From Variovorax sp. J2L1-78 (GTDB lineage Bacteria; Pseudomonadota; Gammaproteobacteria; Burkholderiales; Burkholderiaceae_C): a DNA stretch of 64,000 nucleotides. Made by a program: the position numbers and the translations under genes. Positions 9,436 through 17,224 of this stretch are shown here, piece after piece. The stretch is taken from positions 796,501 to 860,500 of the forward strand of contig NZ_JASZYB010000002.1 in assembly GCF_030317205.1 (NCBI RefSeq), read 5' to 3'. The first letter of the stretch is position 1. Every line of letters starts with the position of its first letter. The notes beneath the pieces are model-generated. The model did not search any database. It saw nothing but the letters and a program-made list of their open reading frames with translations, and was not told the DNA's origin.

Positions 9436-9466
9436 TACAGTTGTTTCATCCACTCACGACCTCTGT

Positions 9467-9790
9467 ATGCCTCACATGCACTCGCACGCTGCCGTTCTCG
9501 AGAGCGACTTTTCAAACTGGGCTCGGTTGACCGAACAGTATTCAGAAGGCATGGAGGCGCTGCGCCGCCACGAGCCGGGCGCATCTGCCAGGATGATGGA
9601 GATCGCCAGGCAGCTGCGCCAGTACGCTCTTCTCGTCGGTGAGGCACCCCTGCCGCCGATTTCCGCCGAGTCGCAGAAGACCCGCCAGGTGTCCGTCGCC
9701 TCGACGTTGGGACGGCTCGCCATGGCGATGCCCACGCTGCCTCGCATCCGGGCTCGACGCATGCTGTCCATGGCCGTCCTGCCGTCCTGA
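9467..9790 (+). CDS. Small hypothetical protein upstream of DUF6502
   Basis: An open frame of about 107 codons with high-GC third positions like its neighbours. It encodes a charged, partly helical protein (NWARLTEQYSEGMEALRRH, then ARMMEIARQLRQY). No family was recognised, and no convincing Shine-Dalgarno precedes ATG 9467 or the alternatives 9428 and 9476; the palindrome at 9421-9435 overlaps the 9428 start. It ends 36 bp before DUF6502 and could be its operon partner. A reverse-strand frame covers the same bases but reads less naturally. Confidence 0.45.
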   Translation: MPHMHSHAAVLESDFSNWARLTEQYSEGMEALRRHEPGASARMMEIARQLRQYALLVGEAPLPPISAESQKTRQVSVASTLGRLAMAMPTLPRIRARRMLSMAVLPS

Positions 9791-9826
9791 GAATTCGAGC
9801 AACTCGGCGACAATCGCCGTCGTCCA

Positions 9827-10663
9827 ATGAATCAACTCGCCTTGGCACTGTCCGCTTGCGCACGCGTTCTGCGGCCGGTGGTCAGGCTCGCCATGGGCCT
9901 GGGTCTGAAGCAGCCGCACTTGCAGGAACTGCTCAACGAATTGCTGCTGGATGAAGCGCGCAGGTCGTGGCAATCCAAGGGGGTGCAACCGAACCTCAGT
10001 CAGCTTTCCATCACGACGGGCATCAACCGGAAAGCGGTCACGACGAGGGTTCGCGCGCCGCGCGATCCATTGGCGCCGACCGAGCTCTCCTCTGCGGCGA
10101 AGACCCTCACGGTGTGGCTGGAGATGGCCACGGACAACCCGAAGCTGCACAAACTGCCCGTGATGAGCGAGAGCAAGGCGCCGTCGTTCGAGTCCATGGC
10201 ATGGATCGGCAGTCGGGGCAATGTGCATCACCGCGTCATTCTTGAAGAGCTTGTCCGCCTGGGACTGGTGACCGACCACGGCACCCAGGTCGAGCTCAAG
10301 GCCGATGGTTTCATCCCCGTGAACGACCTGGCCGGCATGCTGGCCTTCTTCGCCGACAACGGGCGTGATCATCTGAACGCGTCGGTGTCCAACATCTTGG
10401 CGGAACGCCCGCCGCTGCTGGAGCGATCGATCTTTGCGCATGGCCTTCCGATGGCCGCCTGCGAGGAAATTCACCAGTTGGTCCGGGCCCGCTGGAGCAC
10501 GTTGCATCACGAGCTGGCGCATGAAATGCGAACCGCCATCGACACCGCGGGCGAGGGCGCGACGGCTCGGATCAGGGTAGGCATCTACACGTATTTCGAA
10601 GACGCCAAGGGAAGCTCCGAGGAGTCCTTCGATGCGGCGTCAAAGGAAAGTTTGAAGCCATGA
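9827..10663 (+). CDS. DUF6502 family protein
   Basis: A 278-residue cytosolic protein of the DUF6502 type, seen widely in beta- and gammaproteobacteria. The N-terminal part (about 40-75) looks like a winged-helix segment (LSQLSITTGINRKAVTTR), and a second helix-turn-helix-like region follows near 130-160 (ILEELVRLGLV), so a DNA-binding role is plausible but unproven. Its stop codon overlaps the ATG of the DUF5666 lipoprotein gene (ATGA at 10660-10663), a pairing I recall as common for these two families. Biochemical function is not known. Confidence 0.8.
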   Translation: MNQLALALSACARVLRPVVRLAMGLGLKQPHLQELLNELLLDEARRSWQSKGVQPNLSQLSITTGINRKAVTTRVRAPRDPLAPTELSSAAKTLTVWLEMATDNPKLHKLPVMSESKAPSFESMAWIGSRGNVHHRVILEELVRLGLVTDHGTQVELKADGFIPVNDLAGMLAFFADNGRDHLNASVSNILAERPPLLERSIFAHGLPMAACEEIHQLVRARWSTLHHELAHEMRTAIDTAGEGATARIRVGIYTYFEDAKGSSEESFDAASKESLKP

Positions 10664-12030
10664 AAAAGCGCCTGATGCGTGGCCTTGTCGCGCTGTCGAC
10701 CGTGTTCGTTCTTTCCTGCGGTGGTGGTGACGCCATCGACGGGTCGCCGGCGGCCGGTTCGTCTGGCGCAGCCGTCGCCACCGGGGACGTGAGTTCGCCG
10801 GACTGGGGCTTCGTGGGCCAGACCGGTTCCCACGATGGCGGCGGCAACGCAGGCGCCGACGCCGGATCGGGCGCCGCAAGTGCCGGGGCCGGCGCAGCAG
10901 GCGGCAGTGGTGACACCGCCTCGGCCTCCTCCGGCGATGCCGGTGGCGTGGGCTCCGGCGGCACGGGGGCTTCCGCATCCGCGGGCGACAGCGGCGATTC
11001 GGGCGTGGGGGGCGTGGGCGGCGTCGCCAGCATCATCGTCAACGACGTTCGGTACAACACCGCTGACGCCGTGCTGAAGCTGCGCGATGCGCCGCAGCTG
11101 CAACTGGGCATGACCGCCAAGGTCAACGGATCCACCAATGCGGACTTCACCGCCGGTGAGGCCACGGAGGTCGAGTCCGCTGCGGATGCGCGTGGCGTGG
11201 TCACCTCGATCAACGCGGGCAATGGTGAGCTGGTCGTGCTCGGCATGACCATCAATACAGACGCGACGACGGTGTGGGGCAACATCCCGGGCCTCGACGC
11301 GCTGGCCCCCGGAATGACCGTGCAGGTGTGGGGCTTGCCTGCCGGGCCGGGCTTGCTGCGTGCGACGCGGATCGAGAAACGGGTGGCCGGCACCCCGATC
11401 CTCTCGGGGGTCGTTCAAAACCTCGACGTGGCCAACCGCCAGTTCCTGCTGGGAAGCCTGGCCGTCGATTTCAGCCAGATCGCTTCGCCTGCCGCGCTCG
11501 CGGCGGGGGTCAACGTGCGCGTGCGTACGAACCTGTCGCTGGCGGCCGGCGTGCTGCAAGCCAGTTCGGTCGAGCTCTGGTACCCCGTTTCGCTGCGAGA
11601 CGGCACGCGCCGCCAGCTGGGTGGCGTGGTGACGGATTTCAGCGGAATCTCCAGCTTCCGGGTGCTCGGCACGCCCGTGGACGCCTCGTCCGCGCAGGTG
11701 TCGGGGGGGCCGGCGGCGGCGATTGCCAATGGCGTCGAACTGAATGTGGCCGGCACCGTCGTCAACGGGTCGCTGGTGGCCACCAAGATCAAGATCAAGA
11801 AGACCCCGGGTGGTGCGAGTTCGGCTTCCTTCACGGCCATGGGCACGGTGAGTGCTTTCAAGTCGCTCGCGCAATTCAAGGTGAAGGGCCAGGCGATCGA
11901 TGCCAGCGGGGCCGGCATCCAGTATGTGAATGGGGCGGCAGGCCAACTTGGCAACGGCGTCCAGGTCACCGTGGTGGGTGGGCGCATCGTCAACGACGTG
12001 TTGATCGCCACGCAGGTCATCTTCGACTGA
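10660..12030 (+). CDS. DUF5666 repeat lipoprotein
   Basis: A 456-residue predicted lipoprotein. The signal peptide ends in the lipobox LSCGG (Cys20). Residues about 25-125 are a Gly/Ala/Ser/Asp-rich, low-complexity linker. From about 125 on there are four to five similar beta-rich modules of 60-75 residues, each with a GVV or GTV start and a VxVxG-type strand (for example SGVVQNLDVANRQFLLG and GTVSAFKSLAQFKVKGQ), fitting the OB-like DUF5666 repeat. It is anchored to a membrane, probably the outer membrane, and projects the repeats through the flexible linker. It is translationally coupled to DUF6502. Function unknown. Confidence 0.82.
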   Translation: MKKRLMRGLVALSTVFVLSCGGGDAIDGSPAAGSSGAAVATGDVSSPDWGFVGQTGSHDGGGNAGADAGSGAASAGAGAAGGSGDTASASSGDAGGVGSGGTGASASAGDSGDSGVGGVGGVASIIVNDVRYNTADAVLKLRDAPQLQLGMTAKVNGSTNADFTAGEATEVESAADARGVVTSINAGNGELVVLGMTINTDATTVWGNIPGLDALAPGMTVQVWGLPAGPGLLRATRIEKRVAGTPILSGVVQNLDVANRQFLLGSLAVDFSQIASPAALAAGVNVRVRTNLSLAAGVLQASSVELWYPVSLRDGTRRQLGGVVTDFSGISSFRVLGTPVDASSAQVSGGPAAAIANGVELNVAGTVVNGSLVATKIKIKKTPGGASSASFTAMGTVSAFKSLAQFKVKGQAIDASGAGIQYVNGAAGQLGNGVQVTVVGGRIVNDVLIATQVIFD

Positions 12031-12153
12031 CGGCGCACCACGGCCCGTTCGATGGGTCCTTGGCTCAATGGGTGCGGGCTGGTGTGCAGGACACCTCCCG
12101 TTACCAGAGCGTCACGAGGCGAGCGTGCGTCCGACATCCAGCGCAAGGCGCAA

Positions 12154-12201
12154 CAGAAAAAATGTAGGGATGTGATTTTTTCCCATCCATCGATTTTTCT
12201 G
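12154..12201 (+). promoter_or_regulatory. Nested hairpin just upstream of a ribosome binding site
   Basis: The outer stem CAGAAAAA (12154-12161) pairs with TTTTTCTG (12194-12201), and the inner stem GGATG (12168-12172) pairs with CATCC (12184-12188). The 3' arm abuts the Shine-Dalgarno GGGAGGGG before ATG 12211. It could be a leader element of that gene or the terminator of the DUF5666 transcript. Confidence 0.4.
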
Positions 12202-12210
12202 GGAGGGGCC

Positions 12211-12522
12211 ATGTCGGCTCAACATTTCCTGCGGGTCGACCGCCCCAGGCTGGGCGCGATTCCGGCCTTCAATCGAGACGCTGCGGCGCTCGCTCGTGCA
12301 ACGCGCGCCCGTGCGGCGTTCCAGTTGCGTCTCGTCGATACCTTTCGTGCCTACCTGGCAGGCGACGGCTCCGAGCCCAGCGATGCGGATCTGCGCACGT
12401 TCGCCCGGCTGGCGGCCGAAGAACACCGGCTCGAGCAGCGGTTGGCCGACGCCTCGAGCCGCGGCGTTGCAGGACCCACCCAGGACGTGCACGCAGGGCG
12501 GGCATCCGGGGGGCTTCGGTGA
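12211..12522 (+). CDS. Hypothetical protein, 103 aa
   Basis: Begins at ATG 12211 behind a strong GGGAGGGG ribosome site. It encodes an Arg/Ala/Glu-rich helical protein (LARATRARAAFQLRLVDTF, then AAEEHRLEQRLADASSRG), probably an alpha-hairpin. No signal peptide, cysteines or recognised family. It overlaps the next small frame by four bases (GTGA). The strong ribosome site and the unusual hairpin upstream argue that it is expressed, possibly under post-transcriptional control. Function unknown. Confidence 0.55.
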   Translation: MSAQHFLRVDRPRLGAIPAFNRDAAALARATRARAAFQLRLVDTFRAYLAGDGSEPSDADLRTFARLAAEEHRLEQRLADASSRGVAGPTQDVHAGRASGGLR

Positions 12523-12737
12523 AAGTGGCCAGCGGATGCTTCACGGTGCAAGGGGCGCCGTCGGGCGATGGGTATGGGGGTGCCTTCGAATACACCAATC
12601 CCGCGCCGCTCGTGGCGTCGGTGCCCGCCGACAGGTTGTCGTCGATATTTGCCATCGACATCTCGCCCTTGTGTATCGCGTTCTGCGTGGTCATGAATAT
12701 CGCCGCGCTGATGCTGGTGCTTCCCAGGGCGTGGTGA
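12519..12737 (+). CDS. Small hypothetical protein with a C-terminal hydrophobic segment
   Basis: A 72-codon frame starting at GTG 12519, overlapping the previous stop codon. Residues about 46-68 (IFAIDISPLCIAFCVVMNIA) are hydrophobic enough for one membrane span. No homologue was recognised. The support is the overlap and the composition only, so it may be spurious. Confidence 0.35.
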   Translation: MKVASGCFTVQGAPSGDGYGGAFEYTNPAPLVASVPADRLSSIFAIDISPLCIAFCVVMNIAALMLVLPRAW

Positions 12738-12754
12738 GCACGCGGCGCAGTGTT

Positions 12755-12786
12755 CTGAGGCCGCCTGGTGCCAAGGCCGGCCTCAG
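12755..12786. terminator. Bidirectional hairpin between convergent genes
   Basis: Nine-base arms CTGAGGCCG and CGGCCTCAG with a 14-base loop, placed between the small forward genes and the end of the reverse lysR gene. There is no T tract on either side, so it may be a weak or Rho-assisted terminator. Confidence 0.45.
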
Positions 12787-13730
12787 CGCAGCGCCGCTGC
12801 CAACCCCTGGATCACCCCCGCCTTCGGCGAATCCCGCAGCCACGCCAGCCCCACCGGCGGCAGGTTCCACGGCAGCGGGCGCGGCATGACTTCGGCGGCG
12901 CCGGTGGCGGCCACGGCCTGCGCCACGTCGCGCGGCAGGATCGTCACGGCCCGCGGTAGCTGCTGCATGGCCGAGGCGACGGTGCGCACCGCATAGGCCT
13001 CGAGCAGCGGCACGGGCACCGTGCGGCCGGCGGCGGCGAAGACGGTGTCGATCATCTGGCGGATGGGCGTGTCCGAGGGCGGGAAGATCCAGTCCATCTC
13101 CGACAGCAGCGAGATGTCGACCGTGTCCTGGCGCGCGAGGCGCGGCGCGCTGGCCTTCGACACCACCACGCAGGCCTCCTGCCGGTACAGCAGCTCCTGC
13201 ACCAGGTCGTCGTCGGTGCTGTCGTGCGAGAAGCGGCAGATGGCGCAGTCGAGCGTGCGCTGGCGCACCGCCAGCACCAGGTTGTGCGTGGTGTCCTCGT
13301 GCGCCAGCAGCGCGATGCGCGGGCGCAGGCCGAAGAGGTGCTGCCACGCGGCGTCGAGCGTCTGCGTCGCGGCGTAGGGGATCACGCCCATGCGCAGCCG
13401 CCCTTGCAGCCCGGCGCCGCTGACGGCGCGCAGCTCCTGCTGCAGCGCGTGGTTGTCCGCCACGGCGAGCCTGGCGCGCGCCAGCACCACCTCGCCGGCC
13501 ACCGTCGGCTCCAGGCCACGTCGGCTGCGGATGAAGAGCGGCGTCATGAAGATGTCCTCGATGTCGGCCAGCGCACGCGTCACGGTCGGCTGCGCGAGCG
13601 ACAGCTGCTCGGCCACGCGGGTGATGGAGCGGTGCCGGTCGACCGCCATCAACAGCACGTAGTGCCGCATCTTCAGGCGGGTTTCCAGGCGCAGGGCGAG
13701 GGCGTCGGGGGCGAGGGGCGCAGGAGGCAT
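12783..13730 (-). CDS. LysR-family transcriptional regulator
   Basis: A LysR regulator of about 315 residues. The HTH is near residues 25-65 (DRHRSITRVAEQLSLAQPTV and TRALADIEDIFMTPLFIR), followed by the effector-binding domain (GRLRMGVIPYA onward). The start is uncertain: ATG 13730 has a weak AGGG upstream, while ATG 13745 lies directly against a long palindrome and has no ribosome site. It is divergent from the gamma-glutamyltransferase operon and probably controls it through the site at 13745-13774. Residues 25 onward resemble GbpR-like LysR members that sense sugars or aromatics, but the effector cannot be assigned. Confidence 0.92.
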   Translation of the reverse strand: MPPAPLAPDALALRLETRLKMRHYVLLMAVDRHRSITRVAEQLSLAQPTVTRALADIEDIFMTPLFIRSRRGLEPTVAGEVVLARARLAVADNHALQQELRAVSGAGLQGRLRMGVIPYAATQTLDAAWQHLFGLRPRIALLAHEDTTHNLVLAVRQRTLDCAICRFSHDSTDDDLVQELLYRQEACVVVSKASAPRLARQDTVDISLLSEMDWIFPPSDTPIRQMIDTVFAAAGRTVPVPLLEAYAVRTVASAMQQLPRAVTILPRDVAQAVAATGAAEVMPRPLPWNLPPVGLAWLRDSPKAGVIQGLAAALR

Positions 13731-13744
13731 GGTGCCCTGGAGCA

Positions 13745-13774
13745 TAGCAATCGATGCATGCATCGATAGCAATC
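13745..13774. promoter_or_regulatory. 18-bp perfect palindrome inside a direct repeat (probable LysR operator)
   Basis: ATCGATGCATGCATCGAT (13750-13767) is a perfect palindrome. It is flanked by and overlaps two direct copies of TAGCAATC (13745-13752 and 13767-13774) spaced by 22 bp, about two helical turns. It lies between the divergent lysR gene and the gamma-glutamyltransferase gene. Confidence 0.6.
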
Positions 13775-13835
13775 CATGTGCATTGGCCTATTTCATGCGA
13801 CCAGAATCGGCGCATCCCTTCGATGCACCAGAACC

Positions 13836-15677
13836 ATGAGCACCTTCACCACCCGCCCCGAGATCACCGGCACGCATGGCGTCGCCGCGGCCACGCACTG
13901 GCTCGCCGCGCAGACCGCCATGGGCGTGCTCGAACGCGGCGGTAACGCCTTCGACGCGGCCGTGGCCGGCGGCTTCGTGCTGCAGGTGGTGGAGCCGCAC
14001 CTCAACGGCGCGGGCGGCGAAGTGCCCATCCTCTTCTGGAGCGAGAAGGACCGGCGCATGCAGTCGGTCTGCGGCCAGGGCGCCGCACCGGCCGAGGCCT
14101 CGGCCGCGGCCTTCCGCCGCCTGGGGCTCGAACAGGTGCCGGGCATCGGCCTGCTGCCGGCCACCGTGCCCGGCGCCTTCGGGGCGTGGCTGACGATGCT
14201 GCGCGACCACGGCACCTGGTCGCTGGCCGACGTGCTCGCGCCGGCCATCGGCTACGCACGTGATGGCTACCCGCTCATCCCGCGTGCGGTGCAGGCCATC
14301 GTCGCGGTGCAGGCGCTGTTCCGCGAACACTGGACCTCGTCCGCCGAGGTCTGGCTGCCCGACGGCCAGGTGCCCCAGCCCGGCGCACTGTTCTGCCAGC
14401 CGCGCCTGGCCGCGACCTACGAGCGCCTCGTGCGCACCGCCGAGAGCGACGGTGGCGGCACGCGCACCGGCACCATCGATGCCGCGCTGCGCTGCTGGTA
14501 CCAGGGCTTCGTCGCGCGCGAGATCGACAACTACTACCGCACGGCCCAGGTGCGCGACACCACCGGCGAGCGGCACGCCGGCCTGCTGCGCTACGACGAC
14601 ATGGCGCAGTGGCAGCCGACCATCGAGCCGCCGCTGACCGTCGACTTCGGCCGCTACACGCTGGCCAAGTGCGGCTTCTGGAGCCAGGGCCCGGCCTTCC
14701 TCGAGCAGATCGGCATGCTGCGCCACGCCGGCCTCGAACAGCACGCGCCGCACACCGCGGGCTTCGTGCACCGCATCGCCGAAGCGGCCAAGCTGGCGAT
14801 GGCCGACCGCCTGGCCTGGTACGGCAGCGCACCCGGGGCGTCGCGCGAAGCGCAGATGGCGCTGCTGTCCGACGACTACCTGCGCCAGCGCTGGATGGCC
14901 GTGGGCGACCGCGCATCGCAGCAGCTGCAGCCTGGGTCGCCGCTCGGCCAGGCGCCGCGCCTGCCCGACCTCGACGTGGTCGCGCGCACGCTGCGTACCG
15001 CCGACACGCGCTTCGGCATCGGCGAGCCGACCTTCGCGGCGCTGCCACCCGTTGCGGAGTGGGCGGAGCGCGAAGTCTTCGTCGGCGACACCTGCCACAT
15101 CGACGTGATCGACCGCCACGGCAACATGGTCGCGGCCACGCCCTCGGGCGGCTGGCTGTCGTCCAGCCCGGTGATCCCGGCGCTCGGCTTCGCGGTCAAC
15201 ACGCGCCTGCAGATGACCTGGCTCGACGACGGCCTGCCCAACACCGTGACGCCGGGCGTGCCGCCTTGCACCACGCTGTCGCCGTCGCTCGCGCTGCGCG
15301 ACGGCGAGCCCTACATGGTGTTCGGCACGCCCGGCGGCGACCAGCAGGACCAGTGGTCGCCCGCCTTCTTCCTGCGCCATGCCGTGCACGGCATGAACCT
15401 GCAGGAGGCCATCGACGCGCCGGCCTGGCACGTCGACCATTTCCCTGCGTCGTTCTGGCCGCGCACCACCACGCTCAACCGGCTCACGGTCGAGTCGCGC
15501 TTCTCGCCCGAGGTGCTCGATGCATTGCGCGCGCAGGGGCACGACGTGAAGGTCGGCGAGCCGTGGTCGGAAAGCCGCCTGTCCGCCTGCACGCGCGAGC
15601 ACGACGCGCAAGGCCGCCTGCTGCTGCGTGCGGCGGCCAACCCGCGCGGCATGCAGGGCTACGCCGTCGGCCGCTGA
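13836..15677 (+). CDS. Gamma-glutamyltransferase family protein
   Basis: A 613-residue Ntn-hydrolase of the gamma-glutamyltranspeptidase family. These are made as a proenzyme that cleaves itself to expose a catalytic threonine, here T419 in GDTCHIDVIDRHGNMVA, matching the family's T-x-H-x-x-V-x-D-x-x-G-N signature. The large-subunit start HGVAAATHWLAAQTAMGVLE with ERGGNAFDAAVA is also typical. ATG 13836 gives an N-terminus with no signal peptide, so this is probably a cytosolic member such as those acting on gamma-glutamyl or cephalosporin-like amides. It is the first gene of an operon with a Bug receptor and a GAF protein. Confidence 0.92.
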   Translation: MSTFTTRPEITGTHGVAAATHWLAAQTAMGVLERGGNAFDAAVAGGFVLQVVEPHLNGAGGEVPILFWSEKDRRMQSVCGQGAAPAEASAAAFRRLGLEQVPGIGLLPATVPGAFGAWLTMLRDHGTWSLADVLAPAIGYARDGYPLIPRAVQAIVAVQALFREHWTSSAEVWLPDGQVPQPGALFCQPRLAATYERLVRTAESDGGGTRTGTIDAALRCWYQGFVAREIDNYYRTAQVRDTTGERHAGLLRYDDMAQWQPTIEPPLTVDFGRYTLAKCGFWSQGPAFLEQIGMLRHAGLEQHAPHTAGFVHRIAEAAKLAMADRLAWYGSAPGASREAQMALLSDDYLRQRWMAVGDRASQQLQPGSPLGQAPRLPDLDVVARTLRTADTRFGIGEPTFAALPPVAEWAEREVFVGDTCHIDVIDRHGNMVAATPSGGWLSSSPVIPALGFAVNTRLQMTWLDDGLPNTVTPGVPPCTTLSPSLALRDGEPYMVFGTPGGDQQDQWSPAFFLRHAVHGMNLQEAIDAPAWHVDHFPASFWPRTTTLNRLTVESRFSPEVLDALRAQGHDVKVGEPWSESRLSACTREHDAQGRLLLRAAANPRGMQGYAVGR

Positions 15678-15714
15678 CCTGAACCCCCTTCTTTTTTCTC
15701 GAGGAGTCCTTCCC

Positions 15715-16680
15715 ATGTTTTCACGCCTCCGACGTAGCCTCACGCTGCTGGCCCTCTGCGGCTTCGCCACCCTCGCCGCGGCCGAGTGGCCCGACAAGCC
15801 CATCACGCTGGTCGTGCCCTGGGCTCCCGGCGGCTCGACCGACATCCTCGCGCGCTCGCTGGCCGAGCAGCTGACCAAGTCGCTGGGCCAGACGGTCATC
15901 GTCGACAACCGCGCGGGTGCGTCCGGCAACATCGGCTCCAACTTCGTGGCCAAGGCCAAGCCCGACGGCTACACGCTCTTGATCGGCTCGATGAGCACGC
16001 ATGCCATGAACCCGGCGCTGATGCCCGCCATGCCCTTTCGCGGCGTCGAGGACTTCACGCCCATCGCACAGATGGCCAACGTGATCAACACCATGGTCAT
16101 CAACCCGGCGGTGCCCGTGACCAACGTGAAGGAGTTCATCGCCTACGCCAAGGCCAACCCCGGCAAGTTGGCCTACGCGTCGGCCGGGCCTGGCTCCACC
16201 AACCACCTGAGCGCGGTGCTGTTCGAGAAGGCCGCGGGCATCGAGATGCTGCACGTGCCCTACAAGGGCGGCGCGCCGGCCGTGGTCGACACGGTGTCGA
16301 ACCAGACGCAGGTGCTGTTCTCGGCCGGCACGCAGACGCTGCCGCACGTGAAGGCCGGCAAGCTGCGCCTGCTGGCCGTGACCGAGGCCAAGCGCTCGGC
16401 GTTGCTGCCCGACGCACCGACCGTGGCCGAGACGCTGCCCGGCTACGAGCTCGGTGTCTGGTACGGCGCCTTCGGCCCGGCCAATATGCCCAAGGAACTG
16501 GTGACCAAGCTCAACGACGAGATCAACAAGGCGCTGGCCCAACCCGAGGTGCGCACGCGCATGGATTCGATGGGCGTCGAGATCGTCAAGGGCACCCCGC
16601 AGCAGTTCGCCACCGTGCTGCGCAGCGACGCCGACCGCTACGGCAAGGTCATCCGCGAGCTTGGCATCAAGAATGAGTGA
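15715..16680 (+). CDS. Bug-family (TctC) tripartite tricarboxylate receptor
   Basis: A 321-residue periplasmic solute-binding protein. The signal peptide is residues 1-22 (LLALCGFATLAAA). The Bug signatures are WPDKPITLVVPWAPGGSTD, then IVDNRAGASGNIG and KPDGYTLL. GAGGAGT lies eight bases before ATG 15715. It sits 37 bp after the gamma-glutamyltransferase gene, so it probably delivers that enzyme's substrate or a product. No TctA/TctB membrane partner is in the window, as usual for orphan Bug receptors of Burkholderiales. Confidence 0.95.
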   Translation: MFSRLRRSLTLLALCGFATLAAAEWPDKPITLVVPWAPGGSTDILARSLAEQLTKSLGQTVIVDNRAGASGNIGSNFVAKAKPDGYTLLIGSMSTHAMNPALMPAMPFRGVEDFTPIAQMANVINTMVINPAVPVTNVKEFIAYAKANPGKLAYASAGPGSTNHLSAVLFEKAAGIEMLHVPYKGGAPAVVDTVSNQTQVLFSAGTQTLPHVKAGKLRLLAVTEAKRSALLPDAPTVAETLPGYELGVWYGAFGPANMPKELVTKLNDEINKALAQPEVRTRMDSMGVEIVKGTPQQFATVLRSDADRYGKVIRELGIKNE

Positions 16681-17224
16681 GGCGCGGACCGAGGCCATGC
16701 TCTGCCTGCCGGCCGAGGCCTGTGCGGCGCTTTGCCACGACCTGCCGCGAGCACCCCATCTGGACGCGGCACTCGGCCTGATCGAGGCCGTGCGACAGGC
16801 GCAGCTCGGCGACGGGCTGCTCACCGTCAACATCGACGCCGCGCCGGACGGCCCACAGGACGGCGACACCATCGAGCTGCAGCGGCTGTGGACTTCCAAC
16901 CCCGACGCCTACCCGGTCGGCGGCCGCAAGCGCAAGACCATGACGCCCTGGACGCGCCAGCTGCTGCGCGGCGGCGAGCTGTTCGTCGGCGAGGGCGATG
17001 CGGTGCTGCGCGAGGTGTTCGACGACCATGCGCGCATCGCGTCGCTCGGCCTGCATGCGGTGCTCAACGTGCCGCTGCTCGACGCGGGCCGCTGCCTTGC
17101 GACCTTCAACGTGCTGGGCAGCCGGCCGCGGTGGTTGCCGCAGGAGCGGATGCTGGTGCAGCTGCTCGCCGTGCTCGCGACGCCGTGGGTGCTGCGCGCG
17201 GCGGCGGCCTCGGCACGCGCCTAG
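16673..17224 (+). CDS. GAF-domain protein
   Basis: A 183-residue protein that looks like a single GAF domain (segments RLWTSNPDAYPVGGRKRK, then SLGLHAVLNVPLLDAGRCLATFNVLG). GAF domains bind small ligands or serve as sensor modules. No output domain is attached, so it may sense the operon's substrate or act as a metabolic binding protein. ATG 16673 overlaps the Bug stop codon by eight bases, showing translational coupling. Its 3' end overlaps the convergent hydroxyacid dehydrogenase by four bases. Confidence 0.85.
   Translation: MSEARTEAMLCLPAEACAALCHDLPRAPHLDAALGLIEAVRQAQLGDGLLTVNIDAAPDGPQDGDTIELQRLWTSNPDAYPVGGRKRKTMTPWTRQLLRGGELFVGEGDAVLREVFDDHARIASLGLHAVLNVPLLDAGRCLATFNVLGSRPRWLPQERMLVQLLAVLATPWVLRAAAASARA

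Noticed and set aside
12269..12694. Reverse-strand frame with a plausible first 60 residues opposite the small genes at 12211-12737
   Set aside because: Its C-terminal half is an Arg-rich shadow, it has no ribosome site, and the forward gene at 12211 has a strong one.
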